A DNA stretch of 9,502 nucleotides from an uncultured Rubrivivax sp. Lineage in GTDB: Bacteria; Pseudomonadota; Gammaproteobacteria; Burkholderiales; Burkholderiaceae_C. How positions within the stretch are numbered: the first letter of the stretch is position 1; every line of letters begins with the position of its first letter. The notes under the pieces were generated by a model. The model did not search any database and was not told where the DNA came from. It saw only the letters and a list, made by a program, of their open reading frames with translations. The stretch lies in assembly GCA_937967345.1 (NCBI GenBank), contig CALBTN010000103.1:1-9502 (forward strand), in the 5' to 3' direction. A program made the translations under genes and the position numbers. This document shows positions 1 to 8,027 of the stretch, one piece after another.

Positions 1-151
1 GCTGCCACTCGAGCACGGCGCGATCCACCCATCCAGCCCACGCCGCCAGCAGCGACCCCAGCGCGAGCACCGCGCAGGCCGCCACCCAGGACGCGCAAGC
101 CGCGCGCGCAGCGCGCTTCGCCGCCGGCCGCGCTTCAGCCAAAGACGGCAC
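1..151 (-). CDS. N-terminal fragment of a probable membrane protein (rhomboid-like?), continues past left edge
   Basis: On the minus strand an open frame starts at a GTG (151-149), overlaps the last 17 bases of glnE in another frame, and stays open to the window edge, giving 50 codons. The peptide begins VPSLAEARPAAKRAARAA, a basic Ala/Arg-rich stretch. It continues with a hydrophobic run of about 20 residues (SWVAACAVLALGSLLAAW) and then VDRAVLEWQ. Basic residues followed by a hydrophobic helix look like an N-terminal signal anchor. From memory, rhomboid-family/rhombosortase proteins often follow glnE in Burkholderiales, and they carry a similar L-(D/E)-W-Q segment after the first helix; that identity is inference from little sequence. 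The catalytic Ser/His region would lie outside the window. The start is uncertain because the frame is also open upstream inside glnE. The overlap suggests co-transcription with glnE. It could instead be another membrane protein or a chance open frame. Confidence 0.4.
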   Translation of the reverse strand, partial: MPSLAEARPAAKRAARAACASWVAACAVLALGSLLAAWAGWVDRAVLEWQ

Positions 152-2954
152 GCCACAACGCGAGCACCGGCGTGCTGTGCGCGGCCATCGTGTCGGGCTC
201 GAACTGGGTGGGCTGATCGTCCAGGCGCGCCAGGTGCTGCACCCGGCGCAGCTCGCGGTAGGCATCCGCCGCGGCGCGGCCGACGCCGCTGGCCAGCAGG
301 CCGCAAGCCTCGGCGCGCTGCAGCAGCGCGATGTTGCCCACGTTGTCCAGCAGTCCCGGCTGGGTGGCGCCATGCGCCAGCACCAGGTACTGCACCGCGA
401 ACTCCACGTCCATCATGCCGCCGGGGCTGTGCTTGACGTCGAAGCGCCCGCCGCGGACCGGGTGCGCGCTGCGCACCTTCTCGCGCATCGAGCGCACCTC
501 CTCGCGCAACGCCGCAGCGTCGCGCGGCGCGCGCAGCACGCCGCGGCGCACCGCCTCGAAGCGCTCGCCCAGCGCCGGCGCGCCGGCACAGAAGCGCGCG
601 CGCGTGATCGCCTGGTGCTCCCAGGTCCAGGCGGTATTGCTGCCGCGGCCGAGCTGGTAGCGCTCGAACGCATCGATCGACGTCACCAGCAGCCCCGAGC
701 CGCCGTTGGGACGCAGCGCGGTGTCGATGTCGAACAGCTCGCCGGCCGCGCTGCGCAGCGTCAACCAGGTGATCAGCTTGCGCACGAAGGCGCCATAGAC
801 CTCGGGCGCGCGGTCCTTGTCCGGCTCGTCGGCATCGTCGAACAGGAACACCACGTCCAAATCGCCGCCGTAGCCGAGCTCCTTGCCGCCGAGCTTGCCG
901 TAGGCGATGACGGCGAAGTTCGGCGCGTCGCGGTGGCGCTGCTTCAGCAGCGCCCAGGCCCAGCGCAGCGTGGTGTCCAGCACCGCGTCGGCCAGCGCCG
1001 ACAGGTCGTCGGCCACCTGCTCGACGGTCAGCTCGCGCTCGACGTCGCGCACCATGGTGCGAAACAGCTCGGCGTGGTGCGTCTGGCGCAGCGTGTCGAG
1101 CAGCCATTCCTCGTTGGCCTGGCCCGAGCGCGCCCAGGCCTCGTGGCGCGACTGCAGCTCGGCGATGTAGGTTGGCGCATCGAAGCGGCCGCGCTGCAAG
1201 CGCTCGTCGGCCAGCTCGTCGATCACTCCGGGGTGGCGCATCAGGTACTGCATCGGCCAGCGCGCCAGGCCCAGCACGCGCAGCAGCCGGTCCTGCACCG
1301 CCGGGCGTTCGACCAGCAGCGCGAGATAGCTCTCGCGGCGCAGCAGCGGCTCGAGCCAGTCGAGGAAGCGCAGCGCCGCGCCGGCCTCGCACTGGCCGTC
1401 GGCCACGCATTCGGCGGCACGCTTGATCAGCCGGCCCAGCCGCTGCTTGCTCTCGTCGCGCAGCGCGGCCACCCGCGGCTGCGCCGCCCAATGGCGCACC
1501 CGCTCGGCCAGCGCCTCGGGCAGCCGGTCCAGCAGCTGCTCGCTGTCCACCGCCGGCGCGCTGCCGCAGCCGGTGCAGCCGTTGCGGCCGGGCGCGGGCG
1601 TGCGTCCGTCGTGCAGCAGCGCGTCGAACTCGGTGGCGACCATCTCGCGCACCTCGCCCAGCCGGTCGAGCAGCGCACCGCCGCCGCTCAGCGCGTCGGC
1701 GCCCAGGCTGCGCGCGATCCAGTCCAGGTCGGCGTCGGCGCCGGGCAGCAGGTGGGTCTGCTGGTCGTCCAGGTACTGGATGCGGTGCTCGACGCGGCGC
1801 AAGAAGGTGTAGCACTCGGCCAGCCGCTCGGCGGTGGCGGCCTTCATCACGCCGCCGGCACTGAGCTGGCGCAACGCGCGCAGCGTCGAGCGGGTGCGCA
1901 GCTCGGGCGTCTGGCCGCCGCGCACCACCAGCATCAGCTGCACGATGAACTCGATCTCGCGGATGCCGCCGCGCGACAGCTTGACGTCGTTGGCGCGCTC
2001 GGGCCGTCCGGCGGCGCGGCGCTGCGCCTCGTCGCGCACCTTGCGGTGCAGCTGGCGCAGGCTTTCGAACACGCCGTAATCCAGGTAGCGGCGGTAGACG
2101 AAGGGCGTGACCAGCTCGCGCAGCGCCAGCGCACGGCCGCTGTCGACGCTGGCGCGCGGCGCCACGACCCGGCTCTTCAGCCAGGCAAAGCGCTCCCACT
2201 CGCGCCCTTGCACCTGCAGGTAGTGCTCGAGCATCGCCAGGCTGCACACTGACGGCCCGGAGTTGCCGTGCGGACGCAGCGCCAGGTCGACGCGAAAGAC
2301 GAAGCCGTCCTCGGTGGTGTCGCCGATCAGCGCGTACAGCTTCTTGGCCACCAGCGAGAAGTACTCGTGCGCGCTGATGCGGGTGCGCGGGTTCGGCGCG
2401 CGGTCGGCGGCGTCCGCGGCCGGGGCGGCGCCACGGGTCTCGCCTTCGTCCTCGTAGACGTAGACCAGGTCGATGTCCGACGACACGTTCAGCTCGCGCC
2501 CGCCGAGCTTGCCCATGCCGACGATCCACAACTGAATGCGCTCGCCCTGCGCGTCCAGCGGCGCGCCGTGGCGCTCTTCGACTTCGGCCTGCGCCTGCGC
2601 CAGCGCCAGCTCGAGCGTGGCTTCGGCCAGCGCGGTCATGCCGTGGGTGATGGTTTGCAGCGGCGCGGCGTGGTCCACGTCCAGGCTGGCCAGCCGCTCC
2701 AGGCACAGCTGGCGCGCCACGCGCAGCGCCGACGGCAGGGTCCGGCCCGTCTCGCGCAGCCGCTGCACCAGCGCGGTGACCCCATCGGCGTCGATCGCAC
2801 CCTGCGGCAGCAGCGCCATCTCCGCGCCGAAGCGGCGCCGGATGCGTTGCACGAAACGGCTGTGGGCGGACAATGCGGGCTCGCCCTGCCGGCCTTCGTC
2901 GCGAACCGGTGCCAAGCTCATACGCGGCCGCGACCGCGCGCTGCCGGCGTGCAT
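135..2954 (-). CDS. glnE: Bifunctional glutamine synthetase adenylyltransferase / adenylyl-removing enzyme
   Basis: This cytoplasmic enzyme adenylylates glutamine synthetase to switch it off, and removes the AMP by phosphorolysis to switch it on, under PII (GlnB) control. The 939-residue length matches the family (E. coli about 946). Two nucleotidyltransferase domains are visible. The N-terminal adenylyl-removing domain has GMGKLGGRELNVSSDIDL at about 146-163, RVDLALRPHGNSGP at 221-234 and GGIREIEF at 329-336. The C-terminal adenylyltransferase domain has AYGKLGGKELGYGGDLDVVF at 684-703, DIDTALRPNGGSG at 742-754 and SPGGMMDVEF at 843-852. The Asp pairs (DID, DLD) are the expected metal ligands. 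Between the domains lies a less conserved linker with a C-x2-C pair (C460, C463). The start is uncertain: the first Met is at 2954, but Met12 (2921) is also plausible because family similarity begins near residue 32 and neither has a clear Shine-Dalgarno. The gene is divergent from the YhdP-like gene. Confidence 0.97.
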   Translation of the reverse strand: MHAGSARSRPRMSLAPVRDEGRQGEPALSAHSRFVQRIRRRFGAEMALLPQGAIDADGVTALVQRLRETGRTLPSALRVARQLCLERLASLDVDHAAPLQTITHGMTALAEATLELALAQAQAEVEERHGAPLDAQGERIQLWIVGMGKLGGRELNVSSDIDLVYVYEDEGETRGAAPAADAADRAPNPRTRISAHEYFSLVAKKLYALIGDTTEDGFVFRVDLALRPHGNSGPSVCSLAMLEHYLQVQGREWERFAWLKSRVVAPRASVDSGRALALRELVTPFVYRRYLDYGVFESLRQLHRKVRDEAQRRAAGRPERANDVKLSRGGIREIEFIVQLMLVVRGGQTPELRTRSTLRALRQLSAGGVMKAATAERLAECYTFLRRVEHRIQYLDDQQTHLLPGADADLDWIARSLGADALSGGGALLDRLGEVREMVATEFDALLHDGRTPAPGRNGCTGCGSAPAVDSEQLLDRLPEALAERVRHWAAQPRVAALRDESKQRLGRLIKRAAECVADGQCEAGAALRFLDWLEPLLRRESYLALLVERPAVQDRLLRVLGLARWPMQYLMRHPGVIDELADERLQRGRFDAPTYIAELQSRHEAWARSGQANEEWLLDTLRQTHHAELFRTMVRDVERELTVEQVADDLSALADAVLDTTLRWAWALLKQRHRDAPNFAVIAYGKLGGKELGYGGDLDVVFLFDDADEPDKDRAPEVYGAFVRKLITWLTLRSAAGELFDIDTALRPNGGSGLLVTSIDAFERYQLGRGSNTAWTWEHQAITRARFCAGAPALGERFEAVRRGVLRAPRDAAALREEVRSMREKVRSAHPVRGGRFDVKHSPGGMMDVEFAVQYLVLAHGATQPGLLDNVGNIALLQRAEACGLLASGVGRAAADAYRELRRVQHLARLDDQPTQFEPDTMAAHSTPVLALWRAVFG

Positions 2955-3024
2955 CGCAGATCAGGCCGCGCGGTGAGCCAGGTTCGCACGCACCGCGTGC
3001 GGCGCGCCGCTGCTCGAACTGCAA
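2955..3024. promoter_or_regulatory. Divergent gap between glnE and the YhdP-like gene
   Basis: Both transcription units should start in or near this 70-bp gap (about 103 bp if glnE starts at its internal Met). I could not find a convincing -35/-10 pair on either strand. A TTGCAG on the minus strand next to the YhdP-like start has no matching -10 at normal spacing, and neither gene has a clear Shine-Dalgarno. Promoters may be weak, or may lie inside the neighbouring coding sequence. Confidence 0.3.
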
Positions 3025-6000
3025 ATGGTTTCACCGCCGTCTCCCCTGCCCGCCGCCCAAGCGCCGCGCTTGCCGCCGCACTCGCCGCCGCGTTCGTCGC
3101 CGCGGGCCTGGCAGCGCTGGACTCGGCTGGCCCGTGCCATCGGCCTGGCGTTGTTGCTGCTGTGGAGTCTGCTGCTCGCCGCGTGGCTGGCGCTGCACTG
3201 GGCAATTCTGCCGCACATCGACGAATGGCGTCCGCGCATCGAGCGCCTGGCCAGCCGCTCGCTCGGCCTGCCGGTGACGCTGGGCGAGATCCGCGTGCGC
3301 TCGGGCGGCTGGGTGCCGGCCTTCGAGCTGCGCGAACTGCGGGTGCACGACCGCGACGGGCGCGAGGCGCTGTACCTGCAGCGCGTGCAAGCGGCGCTGG
3401 CGCCGCGCGCGCTGCTGGCGGCGACGCTGCGCTTCGAGCAGATCGTGATCGACGGCGCGCGGCTGCAAGCCCGCCGCGATGCTCAGGGCGGCTGGCACCT
3501 GGCCGGGCTGGCTTGGCAGGGCAGCCTCGACGGCACCGACACCGACGCCCGGGCGCGCGACTGGCTGCTGCGTCAGGGCGAGTTCGTCGTGCGCGACGCC
3601 GAGCTGCACTGGACCGACGAGCGCGCCGCCGGCGCGCCGCTGGTGCTGCGCGAGCTGCAGTTCGTGCTGCGCAACGGCGTGCGCAGCCACGCGCTGCGGC
3701 TGGACGCGACGCCGCCGCCGCAATGGGGCCAGCGCTTCAGCGTGCGCGGCCGCTTCACCCAGCCGCTGCTGGCGCCACCCGGCGCGGTGCAGCGCTGGAG
3801 CGGCACGCTGTACGCCCAGTTCGCACAGGCCGACGTCGCCGCGTTGCGCCGTCAACTGGATCTGCCCTTCGAGCTCGACGAAGGCGACGGCGCGTTGCGC
3901 GCCTGGGTCGACATCGTCGAGGGCAAACCGCGCAGGGCCACGCTGGATGTCGCGCTGCGCGCGCTGTCGATGCAGCTGGCGCCGTCGCTGCCGCCGCTGC
4001 GCTTGCAACAGGTGCAGGGGCGGCTCGCGGCCTCGCGCGATCCTGGCGGCATCGAGCTGCGGCTGCACGACGTCACCTCGACCGGCGCCGCCGGGCTGCA
4101 GCGCTCGATCGACGATCTGCGGCTGCGCTGGCAGCAAGCGCAAGACCTGCACCAGCCCTGGACCCCCGATGCGCCGATCACCGGCGGCGAGCTGGCGATC
4201 GCGCAGCTCGACCTGGCCGCGCTGCACGCCTGGATCGACGCGTTGCCGCTGCCGGCCCCGCTGCGCGGCACGCTGGTCACGATGGCGCCGCGCGGCCACG
4301 CCGAGCGGCTCGCGCTGCGCTGGGCCGGTACGCCCGAGCAGCCCGACAGCTACCGGATCGAGGCCAAGCTGCGCGACCTGACGCTGCAGCCCGGGCTGGC
4401 CAGCGCGCCCGGCGCCCCCGCCCGGCCTGGCGTGCAGGCCGCGCAGATCGAGCTGGCGGCCAACGAACGCGGCGGCCAGGCGCGGCTGTGGATGCACAGC
4501 GGCGCCCTGATCCTGCCCGGCGTGTGGCAGCAGCCGCAGCTGGCGCTGGACCGGCTCGACGCCAAGCTGGACTGGCAGATCACGCCGCGCCGCGGCGCGC
4601 CCAGCGCGGTCGAGCTGCGGCTGGCCAAGCTGTCGTTCGCCAATACCGACCTGCGCGGCGAAGGCAGCGCGGTGTGGCGCAGCGGCAGCGGCAGCAACGA
4701 CAGTCCCGACGCGCACTGGCCCGGGCGGCTGGAGCTCGACGCGCGCTTGCAGCAGGTGCGCGCCGCCAGCGTCGCGCGCTACCTGCCGCTGGGCATCGAC
4801 GCGGCCGCACGCGACCACGTGCGCGACGCCGTGCGCGCCGGCACCGTGCGCAGCGCGCGCTTCAAGGTCGACGGCGAGTTGTCCCGCTTTCCGTTTCGCC
4901 AGCCCCGCGACGGCGAATTCCTTGCGGTGCTGCAGCTGCACGACATCGACTACGCCTTCATGCCGGCGCCGTGGCCGAGCGTGGCTCAGGCCAGCGGCGA
5001 GCTCGAGTTCAACCGCATGACGATGCGGTTGCGGCGCATGCAAGGCCGGCTCGGCGGCTACGAGCTGCGCGACGTACACGGCGCCATCGCCGACCTGTCG
5101 GCCGACGCACCCGAGCTGCAACTGCAGGGCCAAGGCCAGGGCAACGCCGCCGATCTGCTGGCGCTGGCGCGGCTGGCGCCGCTGGGCTCGGGCATGGGCG
5201 CGATGCTCGACCCGGTCAGCGTCGACGGGCCCAGCACGTTGTCGCTCGCGCTGCGCGTGCCGCTGGCCGGGCCGCAGCCGCTGACGCTGCAAGGCACGGC
5301 GCGACTGGCCGGCGCCGAGCTGCGGCTGCGCCCCGAGCTGCCGCCGATGCTCGGCGTGCGCGGCACGCTGCAGGTGGCCGCAGGGGCGCTGGCGCTGCAG
5401 GGCGTGCACGCCAGCTGGCTCGGCGGCGAGGTGCACTTCGACGCCAGCCTGGCGGCCGACGGCGCGCTGCAAGTGGCCGCGCAGGGCAGCGCCAGTGCCG
5501 ACGGCTTGCGCCAGCTGCCGGCCTTGGCCGCGCTGGCCGCGCCGCTGCACGGCCAGGCCGCCTGGCGCGGCACGCTCGGCATCGGCGATGCGGGCGTCGC
5601 GCTGACGCTGCACAGCGATCTGGCCGGCATGGCACTCGACCTGCCGCCGCCGCTGGCCAAACCCGCGGCCAGCGCGCTGCCGCTGCAGTTGCAGCTGAGC
5701 CCGCTGGCCGAGGCGGCGGCACCCGGGCAAGGGCGCGATCGGCTGGAGATCCAACTGGGTCAAGCGGGCGAACTGCTGAACGCGCGCTTCGAGCGCGAAA
5801 CCGATGCCGCGACCGGCTCGACCCGGGTGCTGCGCGGCCGCGTCGCGGTGCGCGATGCGCTGCCGCCGCCGGGCGCCGACGGCGTGCACGCGGCGTTGAA
5901 CCTCGGCCGCGTCGACCTCGACGCCTGGCGCGCGCTGGCGGCGCGCGCCAGCGCAGGCGACAGCGGCAGCTTCGCGGCCTACGCGCCGCGGCACATCGCG

Positions 6001-7131
6001 CTGCGCGCCGAAGAACTGCGCGTCGCCGGGCGCACGTTGTCGCGGCTGCAAGCGGTGCTGGACCACGAGCGCGGCACCGCCGCCAAGCTGTGGCGCGCCC
6101 AGATCGCCTCCGACCAGCTGGCCGGCGACATCGAGTACCGCGAACCGGCCGCCGACCCGCAGGCCGCGCAGCTCAGCGCACGGCTGCAGCGGCTGGTGCT
6201 GCAGCGCGCGTCGGCCGGCGCCGCCGACAGCCTGCCCGGGCGCACGCCGCCGCGCCTGCCGGGGCTGGATCTGGTGATCGACGACTTCGAACTGCACGGG
6301 CGCAAGCTCGGCCGCTTGCAGGTGGCGGCGGTCAACCGGGCCGGCCCCACCGGCCGGCGCGAATGGCAGCTCGACCGGCTCGAGCTGGCCTCGCCCGACG
6401 CGCAGTTGACGGCCAGCGGCCACTGGGGCAGCACCGGCGCGCGGCGCACCGCGCTGGACGTCAAGCTGCAGCTTCGCGACGGCGGCCGCTTTGCCGAACG
6501 GCTCGGCGCGGGCAACGCGCTGCGCGGCGGCAACGGCCTGATCGACGGCCAGCTGTCGTGGAGCGGCACGCCGCTGGCACCGGATCTGGCCAGCCTGGAC
6601 GGCCGGCTGCGGCTCGATCTGGGCGCCGGGCAGTTCCTGCATGCCGACCCCGGCGGCGCGCGGCTGCTCGGCGTGTTCAGCCTGCAAGCGCTGCCGCGCC
6701 GGCTGGCGCTGGATTTTCGCGACCTGTTCCAGGAAGGCTTCGCCTTCGACAGCGTCGACGGCGAGCTGACGGTGGCGCGCGGCGTGGCCAGCACCGACAA
6801 CCTGCGGGTGCGCGGCGCGCAGGCCACGGTGCTGCTGCAAGGGCAGGCCGACCTGCAGCGCGAGACCCAGGATCTGCGCGTGCTCGTGGTTCCCAACTTC
6901 GACGCCGCCGGTGCCGCGCTGGCGACGATGGCGATCAACCCGGCCATCGGGCTGGGCACGCTGTTCGCGCAGTGGGCGCTGCGCGAGCCGCTGATCGCGG
7001 CCAACACGCGCGAGCTGCACGTCACCGGCGCCTGGGCCGAACCGCGCGTGCAGCGCATCGAGCGCCCTGTCCCCCCCGACCGCGCCGACCGCGGCCCGGC
7101 CAACCCCACCGAACCGAGGCCCCCCGGATGA
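3025..7131 (+). CDS. yhdP: YhdP family AsmA-like envelope protein (TIGR02099)
   Basis: A 1368-residue protein of the AsmA-like YhdP family. In E. coli, YhdP (about 1266 residues) is anchored in the inner membrane, spans the periplasm as a long beta-rich groove, and acts with TamB and YdbH in moving phospholipids to the outer membrane. The N-terminus has a Pro-rich, Arg-containing cytoplasmic stretch (1-36), then one membrane helix at about 37-61 (IGLALLLLWSLLLAAWLALH), then the family opening with LPVTLGEIRVR near 82-92. The body is long, Leu/Ala/Arg-rich and repetitive in character, as expected for stacked beta repeats. The family-typical C-terminal block VVPNFDAAGAALATMAINPA is at 1288-1307, followed by IGLGTLFAQWALREPL and a HVTGAW-x-EPRV segment. 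A Pro/Arg-rich tail (about 1348-1368) follows. The start ATG at 3025 is the only ATG before the helix; TTG at residue 16 is possible. The stop overlaps the start of the next gene. The transport function is inferred from the family. Confidence 0.93.
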   Translation: MVSPPSPLPAAQAPRLPPHSPPRSSPRAWQRWTRLARAIGLALLLLWSLLLAAWLALHWAILPHIDEWRPRIERLASRSLGLPVTLGEIRVRSGGWVPAFELRELRVHDRDGREALYLQRVQAALAPRALLAATLRFEQIVIDGARLQARRDAQGGWHLAGLAWQGSLDGTDTDARARDWLLRQGEFVVRDAELHWTDERAAGAPLVLRELQFVLRNGVRSHALRLDATPPPQWGQRFSVRGRFTQPLLAPPGAVQRWSGTLYAQFAQADVAALRRQLDLPFELDEGDGALRAWVDIVEGKPRRATLDVALRALSMQLAPSLPPLRLQQVQGRLAASRDPGGIELRLHDVTSTGAAGLQRSIDDLRLRWQQAQDLHQPWTPDAPITGGELAIAQLDLAALHAWIDALPLPAPLRGTLVTMAPRGHAERLALRWAGTPEQPDSYRIEAKLRDLTLQPGLASAPGAPARPGVQAAQIELAANERGGQARLWMHSGALILPGVWQQPQLALDRLDAKLDWQITPRRGAPSAVELRLAKLSFANTDLRGEGSAVWRSGSGSNDSPDAHWPGRLELDARLQQVRAASVARYLPLGIDAAARDHVRDAVRAGTVRSARFKVDGELSRFPFRQPRDGEFLAVLQLHDIDYAFMPAPWPSVAQASGELEFNRMTMRLRRMQGRLGGYELRDVHGAIADLSADAPELQLQGQGQGNAADLLALARLAPLGSGMGAMLDPVSVDGPSTLSLALRVPLAGPQPLTLQGTARLAGAELRLRPELPPMLGVRGTLQVAAGALALQGVHASWLGGEVHFDASLAADGALQVAAQGSASADGLRQLPALAALAAPLHGQAAWRGTLGIGDAGVALTLHSDLAGMALDLPPPLAKPAASALPLQLQLSPLAEAAAPGQGRDRLEIQLGQAGELLNARFERETDAATGSTRVLRGRVAVRDALPPPGADGVHAALNLGRVDLDAWRALAARASAGDSGSFAAYAPRHIALRAEELRVAGRTLSRLQAVLDHERGTAAKLWRAQIASDQLAGDIEYREPAADPQAAQLSARLQRLVLQRASAGAADSLPGRTPPRLPGLDLVIDDFELHGRKLGRLQVAAVNRAGPTGRREWQLDRLELASPDAQLTASGHWGSTGARRTALDVKLQLRDGGRFAERLGAGNALRGGNGLIDGQLSWSGTPLAPDLASLDGRLRLDLGAGQFLHADPGGARLLGVFSLQALPRRLALDFRDLFQEGFAFDSVDGELTVARGVASTDNLRVRGAQATVLLQGQADLQRETQDLRVLVVPNFDAAGAALATMAINPAIGLGTLFAQWALREPLIAANTRELHVTGAWAEPRVQRIERPVPPDRADRGPANPTEPRPPG

Positions 7132-7928
7132 AGATCGCCGCCTTGCAGATGGTGTCCACGCCCGAGCTGGACCGCAACCTCGAAAGCGCCGCGCGCTTGC
7201 TCGAGCGCGCGGCGGCCGCGGGCGCGCAACTGGCCGCGCTGCCCGAGCACTTTGCGCTGATGGGCCGGCGCGACGAAGACAAGCTGACCATCGCCGAGTC
7301 CCACGGCGACGGGCCGATCCAGCGTTTCCTGGCGGCGCAGGCGCGCGCGCACCGGCTGTGGCTGGTCGGCGGCACGCTGCCGCTGCGCGAGCCGGGCCAG
7401 CCGCGGGTGCGCAACAGCTCGCTCGTGTTCGCACCCGACGGCCAGCTGGCGGCGCGCTACGACAAGGTGCACCTGTTTGCCTTCGACAACGGGCGCGAGC
7501 ACTTCGACGAGGCGCGCGTGCTCGACCCCGGCAGCCAGCCGGTGGCACTGCAGGCCGGGCCGCTGCGCGTCGGCCTGAGCGTGTGTTACGACCTGCGCTT
7601 TCCCGAGCTGTACCGCGCGCTGATGTCGCCGCCGTGCGACTTGCTGTGCGTGCCGTCGGCCTTCACCTACCCCACCGGGCAGGCGCACTGGGAAGTGCTG
7701 CTGCGCGCGCGCGCGATCGAAAACCAGTGCGTGGTGCTGGCGCCAGCCCAGGGCGGCCGGCACGACACCGGCCGGCGCACCTGGGGCCACAGCATGATCG
7801 TCGACCCGTGGGGCGAGGTGCTGGCGATGCTGGCCGAAGGCGAAGGCGTGGTGCTGGCCGAAGTCGACACCGCGCGGCGCGACAGCGTGCGCACGCAACT
7901 GCCGGCGCTGCGCCATCGCCGGCTGTAG
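7128..7928 (+). CDS. Carbon-nitrogen hydrolase, Nit1/YbeM type (probable deaminated glutathione amidase)
   Basis: A 266-residue nitrilase-superfamily enzyme of full normal length. The Glu-Lys-Cys triad is visible: E40 in ALPEHF, K113 in YDKVHLFAFD and C153 in SVCYDLRFPELYR. The later blocks PSAFTYPTGQAHWEVLLRAR (176-195), ENQCVVLAPAQGG (198-210) and GHSMIVDPWGEV (220-231) are typical of the Nit1 branch. Members of that branch hydrolyse deaminated glutathione, a side product of aminotransferases, to 2-oxoglutarate and Cys-Gly, so the likely role is cytoplasmic metabolite repair. The substrate is inferred from the branch; another omega-amidase-like substrate is possible. The ATG (7128-7130) overlaps the upstream TGA as ATGA, with GGCCCCCCGG before it and no strong Shine-Dalgarno, which points to translational coupling with the YhdP-like gene. 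There is no obvious terminator after the stop. Confidence 0.93.
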   Translation: MKIAALQMVSTPELDRNLESAARLLERAAAAGAQLAALPEHFALMGRRDEDKLTIAESHGDGPIQRFLAAQARAHRLWLVGGTLPLREPGQPRVRNSSLVFAPDGQLAARYDKVHLFAFDNGREHFDEARVLDPGSQPVALQAGPLRVGLSVCYDLRFPELYRALMSPPCDLLCVPSAFTYPTGQAHWEVLLRARAIENQCVVLAPAQGGRHDTGRRTWGHSMIVDPWGEVLAMLAEGEGVVLAEVDTARRDSVRTQLPALRHRRL

Positions 7929-7966
7929 CGCGCCGCGGTCCATGCCGCGATCAATAGCCCCAAGGG

Positions 7967-7994
7967 GTGACGAAACGCGGCGATCGGCTAAAAT
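7967..7994 (+). promoter_or_regulatory. Probable sigma-70 promoter of the zinc-ribbon gene
   Basis: The -10 candidate is TAAAAT at 7989-7994, inside GGCTAAAAT, a form common before betaproteobacterial genes. The -35 candidate is GTGACG at 7967-7972 (TGAC core), with a 16-bp spacer. The AT-rich hexamer stands out in otherwise very GC-rich sequence. Transcription would start near 8001, giving a leader of about 27 nt before the ATG at 8028. The rest of the 7929-8027 gap shows only weak short inverted repeats. Confidence 0.6.
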
Positions 7995-8002
7995 CGCAAG
8001 CA

Positions 8003-8018
8003 ATTGCGGGATTGCGGG
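8003..8018 (+). repeat. Tandem octamer ATTGCGGG x2 in the leader of the zinc-ribbon gene
   Basis: ATTGCGGG occurs twice back to back (8003-8010 and 8011-8018), followed by a further AT. It lies between the predicted transcription start and the ATG at 8028, in the place where a Shine-Dalgarno would be expected. No canonical GGAG is present. It may be a binding site for a regulator or part of an atypical ribosome entry region, or it may be chance duplication. Confidence 0.6.
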
Positions 8019-8027
8019 ATCAAGCAC

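Noticed and set aside
177..2252. Long open frame on the plus strand opposite glnE
   Set aside because: It is antisense to an unmistakable glnE. Its translation is low-complexity Ala/Arg/Gln/His-rich, the usual by-product of third-position GC in this genome.
2955..3024. TTGCAG on the minus strand as a -35 box for glnE
   Set aside because: No -10-like hexamer occurs at 16-18 bp spacing; the stretch there is GC-only.
2268..7127. Open frame running into the Nit gene, suggesting a giant fusion protein
   Set aside because: The part before 7128 is out of frame with the YhdP-like gene and is compositional noise. Family similarity starts at MKIAALQM and the ATGA overlap explains the true start.
3031..7548. 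Open frame of about 1500 codons on the minus strand opposite the YhdP-like gene
   Set aside because: It is a shadow of the high-GC sense gene; the translation is repetitive Arg/Gln/Ala with no domain or signal, and the sense strand carries clear family motifs.
7934..7949. CGCGG-TCCATG-CCGCG inverted repeat just after the Nit gene as a terminator
   Set aside because: The stem is only 5 bp with no following T-run; such stems are common by chance at this GC content.
7957..7968. CCCC-AA-GGGG as a hairpin upstream of the zinc-ribbon promoter
   Set aside because: A 4-bp stem with a 2-base loop cannot form a stable hairpin.
8004..8027. TTG start giving an 8-residue longer zinc-ribbon protein (MRDCGIKH...)
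   Set aside because: The TTG lies within about 3 bases of the predicted transcription start and inside the octamer repeat, leaving no room for ribosome binding; ATG 8028 is better.
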